Source: Clostridiales bacterium mt11 (lineage in GTDB: Bacteria > Bacillota > Clostridia > Tissierellales > Tepidimicrobiaceae). From it: 64,000 bases of DNA. Below the pieces are notes generated by a model that did not search any database, had not been told where the DNA came from, and was given only the letters and a program-made list of their open reading frames with translations. The position numbers and the translations under genes are program-made. Shown in pieces: positions 1 to 9,313 of the stretch. Position 1 is the stretch's first letter. Every line of letters begins with the position of its first letter. The stretch lies in the NCBI GenBank assembly GCA_001282665.1, contig LN874945.1, positions 124,001 to 188,000 on the forward strand, read 5' to 3'.

Positions 1-2475
1 TTTAAGAAAGATAGAAGCCCCAATGAACTATTATTCCAGTTCAAGAAAAGAGCCATTGTATTCTTTGCAGTAGATACCGGGGAAGTCTATATGGCTACGA
101 GGCTTTCTGGGGATAAGACTTTCTTCTTACCCTTTAATAAAGGGTGTGATGGAGGAAAGGGAAATCCCGATAATCCTGATGGCCTTAAAACTGCTTATCT
201 TTGGGAAGAGATACTCCAAAAGGATAGCCTGATGGATATATTAAAGAAGTTTGTATTTATAGAGACCCAAGAAAAGAAAGGTATAGACGGAAATATCGTA
301 ACCTCAGAAACTATCATATTTCCAAGATATCACCAATTGGATGCAGTAAGAAAAATGGAAGCCGATGCAAAGGAAAAGGGGGTAGGAACAAATTATCTTG
401 TACAGCACAGTGCAGGTTCAGGAAAAACCTACTCTATTTCTTGGCTTGCCCATAGACTTGCGAACCTTCATGATGATGAGGATAATCCTGTATTTGATTC
501 TGTGATTGTTATTACCGACAGAAGGGTTTTGGACAGGCAGTTGCAGGACAGCATTTATCAATTAGAGCATAAACATGGGGTTGTTGAAAAAATAGATAAA
601 GACTCCAATCAATTGGCCGATGCCATTAAGGGTGGGACAAGAATTATTATTTCTACTCTGCAAAAATTCCCATTTATTATTGAAAAGGTTGGGGAGTTAG
701 AAAATCATAACTATGCAGTAATTATCGATGAAGCCCATTCTAGCAGTGCAGGAGAGAATATGGCTTCTTTAAGGGAAGTGCTATCAGTAAGTAGTCTTGA
801 AGAAGCAGCAAAACTAGATGAAGAGTTGGAAGGCAAAGAGTACGACCCAGATGAAGAGATATTAAAGGTCATAAAGAAAAGGGGAAAACAGCCAAATATC
901 AGTTTCTTTGCCTTTACGGCAACGCCTAAAGCAAAGACCCTTGAGATGTTTGGAACCATAGGTGAAGATGGACTACCCCATCCCTTCCATTTATATTTTA
1001 TGAGACAGGCAATTGAAGAAGGATTCATACTAGATGTACTTCAAAACTATGTTACATATGAAACCTACTTTAAACTGGCAAAGAAAATAGAAGATGACCC
1101 TGCTTTTGACAAGGCTAAGGCCACAAAAGCACTTACAAGATATGTTAGTCTTCATCCCCATAACATCGCTCAAAAGACTGAAATCATGGTAGAACACTTT
1201 AGAAACGTAACTAGACATAAAATAGGGGGAAGAGCCAAGGCAATGGTTGTGACCAGTTCTAGGCTTCATGCTGTACGCTATAAGCATGCTTTTGATGAAT
1301 ATATCAAAAAGAAAGGCTACAGAGATATGAAAACCTTAGTAGCCTTTTCAGGAACTGTAAAGGATGATGAAGTAGATTATACTGAAAGTGGCATGAACAA
1401 ATTTAAGGAGTCTGAACTTCCAGACCGCTTTGCCACTGATGAATATCAAGTGCTGTTAGTTGCGGAAAAGTATCAGACAGGCTTTGACCAGCCCCTTTTA
1501 CATACTATGTATGTAGACAAAAAGTTGTCGGGAGTTAAAGCAGTACAGACTTTATCAAGGCTTAACAGAACCTGCGGGGGAAAAGAGGATACCTTTATCC
1601 TCGACTTTGTAAATAAGGCAGAAGATATTCAAGAAGCCTTCAAACCCTACTATCAGGCAACTATCGTAGAAGAAGTGACAGAGCCCAATCTTCTTTATGA
1701 TATTGAAACGATGCTAAATGCATCTAGCGTGTATTTAAAAGAAGAATTGGATAGGTTTATTCATATATACTTTAAGCCAAAGGATAAAAAGACTTCTAAA
1801 GACAGGGCAATATTAAACCATTTGATAGATATAGCCGTAGAAAGGTTTAAAAAGTTGGATGAACAGCACAAAGAGGATTTTAGTAGCCAAGCAACGAAAT
1901 ACATAAGGCTTTATTCCTTCATCCTTCAAATCACTCCTTTCGAGGATGTGGAACTCCATAAGTTATATGTATACTTAACATATCTGCTTAAAAAACTGCC
2001 AAAGGAAAAAGGTTTTACTATTCACCTAGCAGATGAAATTGCTTTGGAGTATTATGCTGCAAAAAAGACATTTGAAGGGAGTATTTCTCTAACTTCTGAT
2101 GATGAAAATGTACCAGTTACACCTGTAAAATTTGCAGGAACAGGGGTAAAAGAAGAACAGGAAGATTATCTTTCAAGTATTATTCAGCGACTTAATAATC
2201 GATTTGGAACGGATTTTACAAAAGCCGACCAGTTATCTGTAGAGCAGATTAAAGAGGATTTTACCGCTGATGAGGATTTGGTTCAAAAGGCTAAGACAAA
2301 TACTATTGATGATTTTAGGTTTGCTTTTGAGAAAGTTTTTATCAATAAAGTTATTGATAGGATGGACCAGAACCAATCCTTCTTTACCCGTGTTTTGGAT
2401 GATGAGCAGTTCAAGAATGCCCTTATGGAGTATATGTTGGTTGAGACTTATGAGAAGTTAAACAACAGGGCGTAG
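1..2475 (+). CDS. hsdR: Type I restriction enzyme R subunit, 5' end outside window
   Basis: The reading frame is open from base 1, so the N-terminus lies outside the window; 824 residues are visible of a family usually near 1000. HsdR is the ATP-driven DNA translocase and nuclease of type I restriction complexes, working with HsdM and HsdS. The start of the visible part (FKKDRSPNELLFQFKKR) looks like the end of the HSDR_N nuclease domain. A Walker A site (GSGKT, visible residues 139-143), a DEAH box (243-246), an FTATPK motif and a late QTLSRLNRT motif VI mark the two RecA-like helicase lobes, followed by a helical C-terminus. hsdM and hsdS are not in the window and should lie upstream. No damage is seen in the visible part. 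Confidence 0.93.
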   Translation, partial: FKKDRSPNELLFQFKKRAIVFFAVDTGEVYMATRLSGDKTFFLPFNKGCDGGKGNPDNPDGLKTAYLWEEILQKDSLMDILKKFVFIETQEKKGIDGNIVTSETIIFPRYHQLDAVRKMEADAKEKGVGTNYLVQHSAGSGKTYSISWLAHRLANLHDDEDNPVFDSVIVITDRRVLDRQLQDSIYQLEHKHGVVEKIDKDSNQLADAIKGGTRIIISTLQKFPFIIEKVGELENHNYAVIIDEAHSSSAGENMASLREVLSVSSLEEAAKLDEELEGKEYDPDEEILKVIKKRGKQPNISFFAFTATPKAKTLEMFGTIGEDGLPHPFHLYFMRQAIEEGFILDVLQNYVTYETYFKLAKKIEDDPAFDKAKATKALTRYVSLHPHNIAQKTEIMVEHFRNVTRHKIGGRAKAMVVTSSRLHAVRYKHAFDEYIKKKGYRDMKTLVAFSGTVKDDEVDYTESGMNKFKESELPDRFATDEYQVLLVAEKYQTGFDQPLLHTMYVDKKLSGVKAVQTLSRLNRTCGGKEDTFILDFVNKAEDIQEAFKPYYQATIVEEVTEPNLLYDIETMLNASSVYLKEELDRFIHIYFKPKDKKTSKDRAILNHLIDIAVERFKKLDEQHKEDFSSQATKYIRLYSFILQITPFEDVELHKLYVYLTYLLKKLPKEKGFTIHLADEIALEYYAAKKTFEGSISLTSDDENVPVTPVKFAGTGVKEEQEDYLSSIIQRLNNRFGTDFTKADQLSVEQIKEDFTADEDLVQKAKTNTIDDFRFAFEKVFINKVIDRMDQNQSFFTRVLDDEQFKNALMEYMLVETYEKLNNRA

Positions 2476-2531
2476 TTAATTATATAGACGGAAAACCGTA
2501 CAAAATTACTTTAATAGATAGGGGCGTGGCT

Positions 2532-3026
2532 ATGGGAGGATGTAAAATATCAAAAAAGATTATATATATCGATATTCATAGTTCACGCCTTGAATCTGAC
2601 ATTTTACCGTTACTTAAAAATGAGGTTTTCCATGTTACCTCTGTAGAAAATTTTTGTCAGATATTAAAGGATGGTAAAGTGATTTCAAATGCTGATAAAA
2701 AATTTAAGTACTCATACTCACAATCTGAGAATAGTTATGGAAGGAAAAGAGGCTATATTTGTTTATTTGACCTAAGGAATAAAGAAGAAGATATTATTTA
2801 TGATACTTTAGATAAATATTATTTTTTATATCCGACTCAATTTCAAAATAAAGTTGTTTACTTGATTTTGAAGAAAGAATTATATTGTAATCTCATTGAA
2901 AATGGTGCAGCAAGAACTGAAGTAGGTTATAAGGAAGTTTATATACCATATACGGAAGTTTGGTACCCAGATGCAATTCTTCTTGAAAATATAAAGAAGA
3001 TTATTATTACTAGAATTTATCAATGA
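2532..3026 (+). CDS. Uncharacterised 164-residue protein
   Basis: I do not recognise this protein with confidence. It lies 56 bases after hsdR on the same strand. The ATG at 2532 sits about 8 bases after AGGGG; a GTG at 2526 is too close to that site to be preferred. An N-terminal HVTSVENFCQILKDGKVISN segment followed by SYGRKRGYICLFDLRN loosely recalls the start of ADP-ribosyltransferase-like toxins (a histidine before a helix that ends in a glycine), but the resemblance is weak and I do not assign it. There is no signal peptide or membrane segment. Its place between restriction and other accessory genes fits a defence or toxin role, as inference only. Confidence 0.6.
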   Translation: MGGCKISKKIIYIDIHSSRLESDILPLLKNEVFHVTSVENFCQILKDGKVISNADKKFKYSYSQSENSYGRKRGYICLFDLRNKEEDIIYDTLDKYYFLYPTQFQNKVVYLILKKELYCNLIENGAARTEVGYKEVYIPYTEVWYPDAILLENIKKIIITRIYQ

Positions 3027-3039
3027 GAGGGGGATTATT

Positions 3040-3765
3040 ATATATAAAAATATAAAAGGTAAAAAAGTATTTATAGAAGAGCAACATCAGTATGTTTTAA
3101 AGCATTGGATAGATTATTATAAGAGGGAACTATTTCCGCCAGTGCTTATTACACTGGACCAGCATACAGATACTTTACTAGCATTTAGATATTATTGCTG
3201 TGACAAATGTGAAAATACAGGACATACTTATGACTTTGATAAAGCCAATCAAATGGCTATTGATATGCTTCAGGATTCTAATATCGATGATTTATCATTT
3301 ATAAAGAAATTAAACAATGATGAACATATTGATTTTGCTACGAAAAAAGGTATTATATCGAAGGCTTTTGTTATAAGTTTTGAATGTGTTGATGATAAAT
3401 ACGACCCTGAAAATGATAAAATTTACTATATACCTAAAGACTTTTATAATAAGTATTTGGGAATGGCTCAGGATAATAACTATGAACGAATTCTATCGGA
3501 TAATTGTATTGAAGATGATGATTTATCTATTTGTCTTAATGAGATTCCTGTAGATTATCACCCAAATTACATATTAGATATTGATTTAGATTTTTTTCGA
3601 ACCGCCAAGTCTATCAATCCCAATAAGAAAGAAGTCTTTTATCATTTGATTCGTCAGGCTAAAATCATAACAATTGCAACGGAGCCAGACTACATAGAAA
3701 AAGGTATCACAGCAGATTATTTATTGAGTAAAATACTTTATCATATAGAAGAAGCCATGAAGTAA
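3040..3765 (+). CDS. UPF0489 (peptide-arginase-like) protein, non-standard start
   Basis: The protein carries TLDQHTDT and, near its middle, LDIDLDFF. These are the two aspartate/histidine metal-binding motifs of the arginase-like UPF0489 family. Some members are known as peptide arginases that convert arginine to ornithine in ribosomal peptides; others are of unknown role. The frame is open well upstream of the first GTG (3142), and the motif-bearing domain needs the upstream residues. The only good ribosome binding site, GAGAGGGGG at 3025-3033, is followed by ATT and ATA codons rather than ATG, GTG or TTG. I place the start at ATA 3040 (spacing 6), with real doubt. No RiPP precursor or maturase is visible nearby. 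Confidence 0.55.
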   Translation: MYKNIKGKKVFIEEQHQYVLKHWIDYYKRELFPPVLITLDQHTDTLLAFRYYCCDKCENTGHTYDFDKANQMAIDMLQDSNIDDLSFIKKLNNDEHIDFATKKGIISKAFVISFECVDDKYDPENDKIYYIPKDFYNKYLGMAQDNNYERILSDNCIEDDDLSICLNEIPVDYHPNYILDIDLDFFRTAKSINPNKKEVFYHLIRQAKIITIATEPDYIEKGITADYLLSKILYHIEEAMK

Positions 3766-3806
3766 ATGGTTATTACTAAATATAATAAGGACAAGGATGA
3801 TAATAT

Positions 3807-4774
3807 ATGAATTCTTTTTTTATAGAAAACATTATTAAGGAATTTAATTGGGATATTATCACTAGTATGTACGGCAATTCCCATAGTTCTATTATTGGAT
3901 TTTTGTCAAGCGAATGGATTAAAAAGTCCTCTGACCATTCTGTGTTGGATGGTGCCCCTTCACCTTTTGTAGGTAAGGGAAGAAAAGGGCAAAAGAATGC
4001 AGATATCCCATTATGCAAAGGTGATAAACCATTTATAGTAGTTGAGGTTGAAACGTTAGTATCTAAATATTTAGATAAGATAGATTCAATTGCCTCTTAT
4101 ATTGGGAATACAGAAGATTATGACGGGATTAGTTTTGGACTATTAGTTATGCTTAATTATACAAATGGTGGAAACAAGTATAAGCATAATTGGCATGATG
4201 TAAAACAATATGCCATAAGTAAAGATATCCCGATTGCATTTGTTTCTATTGAAAAGACAAGGTAGATTTAGGGGATACTGTTTTAGACCATTTAAAAAGA
4301 AGGAATGAGTATTATCCGTGGGAAATCAGCAGCATAGATTATTGGGCTTATGGAAGTGATAGAAAGATAATTGAAGGTAATTTATTTAAAAGATATGAAG
4401 CATTTATGTATAAAAAAAACGGGAATAAGGATGTTAAAATACAAATTTTAAATGAAGAAATAGAATTAGTAATAAATAAAATGGGACTAAATAAATTTAC
4501 AGTTCTGGACTTCTATGATTATATAAAAGATAATGAGAAAGATTTGCTGGAACGATTAGATTCAGCCTTCATGAATACTGAGAGCAAGAAAGGATATTCA
4601 CCTTTAAATTATATAAGCAACCGTTTAGTACATTATTCAAGACAAAATGATTCATTTTTAAGTCCTCACGTTTCTTATGAAAAAGGTAAAGATAAATGTT
4701 TTATGAAGGTTTCTGAAAAAGACAAAGAAAGATTTAAAAGCGATTATATTGCAGTTTTTAAATTAAAGGACTAA
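3807..4774 (+). pseudogene. Uncharacterised nuclease-like gene with a -1 frameshift
   Basis: Two collinear frames, 3807-4265 and a second that continues through to 4774, read as one protein of about 320 residues if one A is restored in the GAAAAG run near 4250-4255. Frame one ends VSIEKTR and stops; reading instead gives VSIEKDKVDLGDTVLDHL and continues to the end. The N-terminal half has ADIPLCKGDKPFIVVEVET, a strand-turn-strand with D and E-x-E that recalls PD-(D/E)XK nucleases, though the usual lysine is missing. I do not recognise the C-terminal half. The break may be a real mutation or a sequencing error in a homopolymer; no slippery heptamer for programmed frameshifting is visible. Confidence 0.55.
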
Positions 4775-4800
4775 ATAATTAATAACTAAGGAGAAGGTCT

Positions 4801-5382
4801 ATGGAAAGGTGCCAATGGTGCGGTAAAGACTCTAGCGGGTATGGCATGGTAGTTTTAACTATAAAAGAAGATGAGCCATCTCAATCTATATGTGAAGATT
4901 GCTACAATAGGTATATGGCAGATATGCTCGGAGTTGAAGACTATAAGGATTTTGAAAAAGAAGCAACTTTTAAAGATTGTGATGGTATAGACCACTGTTT
5001 TCAAATAGGAAAGAAGATTCATTCAACAGGTATTTGTTGGGAGGCAGTAGAGTTTATCGAGGTGGATAGAGTAGGGTATTCCTTTGAGGTACATTAGGAT
5101 TTTGAAGAAGGTTCAAATGATGCCTTAAAGAGGCTTTATAAAAAGATAAGGAAAGGATTATCACAAAAGTTCATAAAAAGAGAAGTATTCCAAGGACATG
5201 AACTTATCTCTTTTAAAGACAATCTAGTAGAAGGGCGTATTGAATGGGATGATAGATACGACGATAGAACACCAAAATTTATTATTGATGGACAGGAATA
5301 TAGCCTAGAAGAAATCGGTAAAATGATGATGTCCTGCGAAGGATGGAATTTTAAATTAGAAATTATAGAACCTACAGAATAA
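4801..5382 (+). pseudogene. Zinc-ribbon protein gene interrupted by in-frame TAG
   Basis: ATG 4801 follows AAGGAG at a good distance. The first 98 residues begin with a CxxCGKDSSGYG motif and a later CEDC pair, so a treble-clef or zinc-ribbon fold that binds one zinc is likely. A TAG at 5095-5097 stops translation, yet the same frame stays open for 95 more codons to TAA at 5380-5382 and reads as an ordinary charged protein (DFEEGSNDALKRLYKKIRKG onward). The whole would be 193 residues. The simplest reading is a nonsense mutation; a one-base change from CAG, AAG or GAG would make the TAG. The function is unknown. The 98-residue product could still be made. Confidence 0.6.
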
Positions 5383-5411
5383 ATTATAGTATTTGATTTG
5401 AGAGGGGAAAA

Positions 5412-5924
5412 ATGACTACATCTTTTGAACCAATTATTGATAAAAATTGTAAAATACTAATTTTGGGGACTATGCCTAGTGTAATGTCCCTTGAAAAACA
5501 ACAATATTATGGAAATAAGAGAAATCAGTTTTGGAAGATAATATATGGGCTTTCTAATAAAGAAGTTGAAGAAGATTATGAGAATAGGAAGACATTCTTA
5601 TTGAACCAACACATTGCTATTTGGGATGTGTTGAAAAGTTGTGATAGAGAAGGAAGCAGTGATTCAAAAATAATTAATCCTGTTTCTAATGATTTTGAAA
5701 CCTTTTTCAACCAGTATCCTGGCATAAAAACAGTATTTTTTAATGGGAGTAAAGCAGAGGAATTATTTATAAAGTTGGTAATAGGGAAAATGTGTTTTAA
5801 GGAAGGTTTATTATTTTATAGACTACCGTCTACCAGCCCTGCAAATGCAATACGATTCAAAGATAAGTTAGAACGGTGGAAGGTTATTTTATCGTATTTA
5901 GGATTCATTGATAATAGACAGTAA
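5412..5924 (+). CDS. Hypoxanthine-DNA (deoxyinosine) glycosylase
   Basis: The 170-residue protein belongs to the uracil-DNA glycosylase superfamily, family 6 (HDG), which removes deaminated bases, chiefly hypoxanthine, from DNA. Visible signatures are ILGTMPS near residue 20, the base-pocket asparagine region YYGNKRNQFW (about 34-43), and LPSTSPAN (about 144-151) as the DNA-intercalation motif. The length matches the family. ATG 5412 follows GAGAGGGG at 8 bases. It stands between broken unknown genes and a leader hairpin, so it may be transcribed alone. Family assignment is firm; substrate preference is inferred from the family. Confidence 0.85.
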   Translation: MTTSFEPIIDKNCKILILGTMPSVMSLEKQQYYGNKRNQFWKIIYGLSNKEVEEDYENRKTFLLNQHIAIWDVLKSCDREGSSDSKIINPVSNDFETFFNQYPGIKTVFFNGSKAEELFIKLVIGKMCFKEGLLFYRLPSTSPANAIRFKDKLERWKVILSYLGFIDNRQ

Positions 5925-6111
5925 ACATTTATAGTAATAGAACCTTGGTCTGGAATCAAGAATCTTGGTTTCTGTAAAAGAGCATATATTATCATAAGGA
6001 ATAAGGTTCAAAGAATAAAGGGTAAAAGGGGACAGAAACAATATTTAAATCTAAAATAAATACGTTGCACTAACTAATGATATAACGTAAAATATAGGTA
6101 TACAGAAGGAG

Positions 6112-6175
6112 AGCATATTCTCTTATACGGCCAGTATATGCTGGAATAAAACGTGAGGGAGTATGCTTTTTTTGT
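6112..6175 (+). promoter_or_regulatory. Hairpin with U-run in the leader of the DUF1444 gene
   Basis: An 11-bp stem (6112-6122 with 6157-6167, two G-U pairs) encloses a small CCAG/CTGG hairpin (6131-6144) and is followed at once by seven T. This is the form of an intrinsic terminator, yet it lies only 30 bases ahead of the ribosome binding site of the next gene. It could end an upstream transcript or attenuate the gene. The form resembles the element ahead of tnsA at 16529-16584. Confidence 0.5.
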
Positions 6176-6204
6176 ATTTCAAATAATTGTTTAGGAGGTA
6201 TGCA

Positions 6205-6936
6205 ATGCTTTCATTTACTGATTTTTCTAATAAGATAATCACGGATTTAAATAAACGTTTTTCTGAAGTAATTATGGAGGGCAACCATCTAGTAGTAAAG
6301 TTTGGTCCTACAAGCATGTCTATACCATTCAATACTATGTACAAGGAGTATCAGTCAAGAAAGGATTATATGGAAACTTTAAAATCATATAGTAGAATTT
6401 TTAATGATATTTTGAGCCAATATAAATTTAAAATTGATTATAAGAATGTTTATCCTATGCTTAAAAGCAGGGATTTTGGAGAAAGAGAAAATAATATTGA
6501 ATTTTACAGAGAACAGGCCTTTGCAGATATAGATACACTTTATGTTACAGATACAGGGGAAGTGTTCAGATTTGTATTAAATAGCGACGATGTAGATTTT
6601 GAAAAGGTGGAAAAGAGGGTATGGGAAAACTTAAATAAGATGACAAACCCTTTAGTTAAACTGGATAAGATGCTTGATATATTCTGTCTTAAGTATTCTA
6701 CAGATTATAATTCCACTTTATTACTAAGTGCTACATTACAGAAGCAAATATATAAGAAAGTAGGCCAGGAGTATCTCTTTGCAATTCCTTCATCAACTAC
6801 GCTTATCGTAGCCAAATTGCGTCATGAATATATAAAAATTATGGAATCACTAATTATGGTAGATAAAGACCCGAATAAGGTCTCAGATAAAGTATATCAA
6901 TATAAAGATGGGAAATTTGATATTGCATCTGTTTAA
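6205..6936 (+). CDS. DUF1444 (YtpQ-like) protein
   Basis: The 243-residue protein follows the pattern of Bacillus YtpQ/DUF1444: a VYPMLKSRDF segment near the middle, YVTDTGEVFRFVL, then FCLKYSTDYNSTLLLS and LFAIPSSTTLIVA near the C-terminus. The biochemical role of the family is unknown. ATG 6205 is chosen because AGGAGG (6193-6198) lies six bases upstream; a TTG at 6187 would put that site inside the coding region. It has no signal peptide or membrane segment, so it is probably cytosolic. A leader hairpin with U-run lies just upstream and a two-way terminator just downstream, so it is likely a single-gene transcript. Confidence 0.6.
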   Translation: MLSFTDFSNKIITDLNKRFSEVIMEGNHLVVKFGPTSMSIPFNTMYKEYQSRKDYMETLKSYSRIFNDILSQYKFKIDYKNVYPMLKSRDFGERENNIEFYREQAFADIDTLYVTDTGEVFRFVLNSDDVDFEKVEKRVWENLNKMTNPLVKLDKMLDIFCLKYSTDYNSTLLLSATLQKQIYKKVGQEYLFAIPSSTTLIVAKLRHEYIKIMESLIMVDKDPNKVSDKVYQYKDGKFDIASV

Positions 6937-6980
6937 CAGTATATTAAGAAGTAAAAGGAATAAAGGAAATAGGATAAGGA

Positions 6981-7028
6981 AACAAGGCTTTGGGGATAAG
7001 ATTGTATATCCTATAAAGCCTTGTTTTA
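6981..7028. terminator. Two-way intrinsic terminator
   Basis: An 11-bp stem AACAAGGCTTT (6981-6991) pairs with AAAGCCTTGTT (7015-7025), with T-rich sequence on both outer sides. It lies between two convergent genes and can serve both. Confidence 0.75.
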
Positions 7029-7325
7029 TTAGTATTTTGAGACTTCAGTTTTTACTTTCTTCATAAGAATTCTTATGGCGGAAATGTTGTTAAGTAGTGA
7101 TTCATATTCGTAAGGTTCTAATTCCTGCTGAATCTGATTTAGATAATGCTCAATTGTTTGGAGATTGGATAGGCAAAAGGTATCATAGTTTTTAGGGTTA
7201 AGGAAGTATAGAATTAATATTTGAATCGCTTCGACTATCTCGCCTGAAGCCTTACATCCTATAACGTCCTCTATAATCTGTTTTAGGTAATTCATTTCTA
7301 ATCTAAGAATTTCCAAACTTATCAT
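7029..7325 (-). CDS. Small helical protein, function unknown
   Basis: A 98-residue acidic, mostly helical protein starting MISLEILRLEMNYLKQ. ATG at 7325 is preferred because GGAAGGAG lies about 8 bases upstream of it; longer starts at 7352 and 7382 would overlap that site. It has no signal peptide, membrane segment or recognisable motif. Small proteins of this character occur singly in clostridial genomes, and I assign no function. It converges on the DUF1444 gene through a shared terminator. Confidence 0.55.
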   Translation of the reverse strand: MISLEILRLEMNYLKQIIEDVIGCKASGEIVEAIQILILYFLNPKNYDTFCLSNLQTIEHYLNQIQQELEPYEYESLLNNISAIRILMKKVKTEVSKY

Positions 7326-7424
7326 TTTAAACACTCCTTCCAAGATTTCCATGATTATAAGGATAAAAGTGTTAAAAATCAAAAAATGAGGATATTTATT
7401 TTAAAAAATATGATATAATATATA

Positions 7425-7545
7425 TGTAATCAACAACCGAAGTGTTGACTGCACTTCGGTTGTTGGAGTGTTTTATTGAATTTTATAGGGATATTACTTT
7501 TTAAATCGTCTTGGGTGATTTTGCGGTCTACCAAGACGTTTTTCA
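7425..7545 (+). ncRNA. Candidate small RNA or leader RNA
   Basis: A -10-like TATAAT lies at about 7413-7418. It is followed by a perfect 14-bp hairpin (7431-7444 with 7452-7465, seven-base loop) and then by a terminator-type hairpin CGTCTTGG/CCAAGACG (7507-7514 with 7531-7538) ending in TTTTT. Together they outline a transcript of roughly 120 bases that ends 160 bases before the SLH gene, which has its own possible promoter near 7610-7630. I see no open frame in it. It could be a free small RNA or an attenuated leader. The family is not recognised. Confidence 0.35.
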
Positions 7546-7705
7546 TTATTATCTATTCTTATTTATATTCCTATTTCCATTTCCATATATTGTATTGAAA
7601 ATTGGCATTAGTAATGTATAATAATATACATGTTATAAGAAAATACAACATTTTTCTTGCTTGATATTATAACTAATAATCTACATATGCAAAGGAGGAA
7701 ATTTT

Positions 7706-8923
7706 ATGTTAAACAATAAAAAAACAAATTTATTAATTGTTGTTGCTTTTATGTTAACTGTTCTTCTCATACCTTATAAACCTATACTTGCCGATTCGCT
7801 AAAATTCATAGATGTAAGAGAAAGGGATTGGTTTCATCAAGATGTAATGGAATTAATAAAACAAGGATTAATTACAGGGTATCCAGATAGAACCTTTAGA
7901 CCTAATGCTCAAATTCATGTAGACGAGTTTATTAAGATTTTAATCACTTCTATCGACGGAGATATCAAGGTTTCTGAAACTGGTTATTGGGCAGATAGTT
8001 ATATTAATAAGGCTAAAGAACTTGGAATTATTAAAGATGGGGAATTCAAAGATTATACTAAAAACATTACCCGTGGTGAAATGGCACGAATGATAATAAG
8101 AGTTGCGGAATTAAATGGAGATACACAATATAATAACTTGGAAAACTTTAAGTATATTATTCCAGACTATAATAATATTAAGGCAGATTTACAGGATTAT
8201 GTAACAAAGGCATATGCCAAGGGATTAATTTCAGGTTATGAAGATAAAACATTTGGAGCAAATGATTTTGCTACAAGGGCACAAGCAAGTGCTATTATTA
8301 TAAGATTAACTGACGAATCCAAAAGACCTCAAGTAGATGCAACGGTAATTCCTAGATTCAAATTGGTTCATAATGAAGTGTGTTCTAATGATGAAAAATA
8401 TTGGATTGCAGTTGTTAAAGATACGTCGATACCTTTTGGTATATTAAATGAACATATTTGGCAATGGAATAGACCTGAATGTATAAATCATCCTATAAAT
8501 AGTTATAAACAAGTACTTCCTGATTCTTTGGGAGGTGCTTATACTGATAAATATGACCCTAATAGATATATTTTTATGTCATATTCAAATGATTCAGAGT
8601 TAATGAAAAAAGCATATGATTATACTTTTGCAAGTGGAGGAATTTCATATAGTTATTTTGATAAAAAAAATCAAATATCATATTTAGAACCTGTTAAATT
8701 AAAAGAAGGGATGGAGATTGAGTATAAAATAAAATTAAGAAAAGTGAAGCCAGAAGTTTTATCTAAGCAAGAAGCAGAGAAGATGACAGGATTAGAAATA
8801 GAAGAGTTCGTTAATAATTTAAGAGATAGTGATTTTGATTATTATACAGTTTACCTAAAAGATAAATTAAGAAAATTTGAGCCAGAAAATGGAACACAAA
8901 AATTAGAGAATTTATGTAATTAG
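7706..8923 (+). CDS. SLH-domain cell-surface protein
   Basis: The 405-residue secreted protein begins with a signal peptide (KKTNLLIVV to ILAD, about residues 5-30). Three S-layer homology repeats follow at about 33-75, 85-135 and 150-195; ITGYPDRTFRPNAQ and ISGYEDKTFGANDF are typical, and the middle copy is degenerate. SLH repeats bind pyruvylated cell-wall polymer, so the protein should sit on the cell surface. The C-terminal half (about 200-405) is unlike anything I recognise and may be the functional domain. ATG 7706 follows AAAGGAGG. The first repeats are close to consensus, so wall binding is likely intact. Confidence 0.85.
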   Translation: MLNNKKTNLLIVVAFMLTVLLIPYKPILADSLKFIDVRERDWFHQDVMELIKQGLITGYPDRTFRPNAQIHVDEFIKILITSIDGDIKVSETGYWADSYINKAKELGIIKDGEFKDYTKNITRGEMARMIIRVAELNGDTQYNNLENFKYIIPDYNNIKADLQDYVTKAYAKGLISGYEDKTFGANDFATRAQASAIIIRLTDESKRPQVDATVIPRFKLVHNEVCSNDEKYWIAVVKDTSIPFGILNEHIWQWNRPECINHPINSYKQVLPDSLGGAYTDKYDPNRYIFMSYSNDSELMKKAYDYTFASGGISYSYFDKKNQISYLEPVKLKEGMEIEYKIKLRKVKPEVLSKQEAEKMTGLEIEEFVNNLRDSDFDYYTVYLKDKLRKFEPENGTQKLENLCN

Positions 8924-8995
8924 ATTACGGAATGATAGGCAACAAAGGAACAGAGAAACAAAGAGTGGAGTTAAGCGAAGAAAATTATATAATAT

Positions 8996-9025
8996 AAAAA
9001 AGTATGTGATATCACATACTTTTTA
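8996..9025. terminator. Perfect palindrome, likely two-way terminator
   Basis: A 14- to 15-bp perfect palindrome centred at 9010/9011 (AAAAAGTATGTGAT and its complement), with A-run before and T-run after, 70 bases downstream of the SLH gene. Confidence 0.65.
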
Positions 9026-9160
9026 AGTTTTTAGCATTAATACCATAATATTAAAGAAGCAATAGAAATATCAAAAAAATAAATAATGTATATAAAGAAC
9101 TAAAAAAGATATTCTTAAATAAAAGTGTTGAGGATTAGCCTTAATAATCATGAAGAATAG

Positions 9161-9208
9161 AAACGATAAGAATCATATAACAGTAGTTAGATTCTTATCG
9201 TTTTTCTT
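9161..9208 (+). terminator. Intrinsic terminator with no gene directly upstream
   Basis: AACGATAAGAATC pairs with GATTCTTATCGTT (arms near 9162-9174 and 9190-9202), followed by TTTTTCTTTTT. The 8924-9313 interval contains this and the palindrome at 8996 but no gene that I can see. Confidence 0.6.
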
Positions 9209-9313
9209 TTTAAAATAAAAGTATAAAAAATTCATGGCATATGTTGATTTTTACTTCTTTTTTTCTATAATACTTATAATTATATTTTTTATAGAGGAAG
9301 GGGGTGCAAAATA

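Noticed and set aside
711..1287. Reverse-strand open frames inside hsdR
   Set aside because: They lie wholly within a well-supported gene, have no ribosome binding sites, and match no protein pattern.
5095..5097. TAG as a pyrrolysine codon
   Set aside because: No pyl genes or methylamine methyltransferase are in the window, and a one-base nonsense mutation explains the codon more simply.
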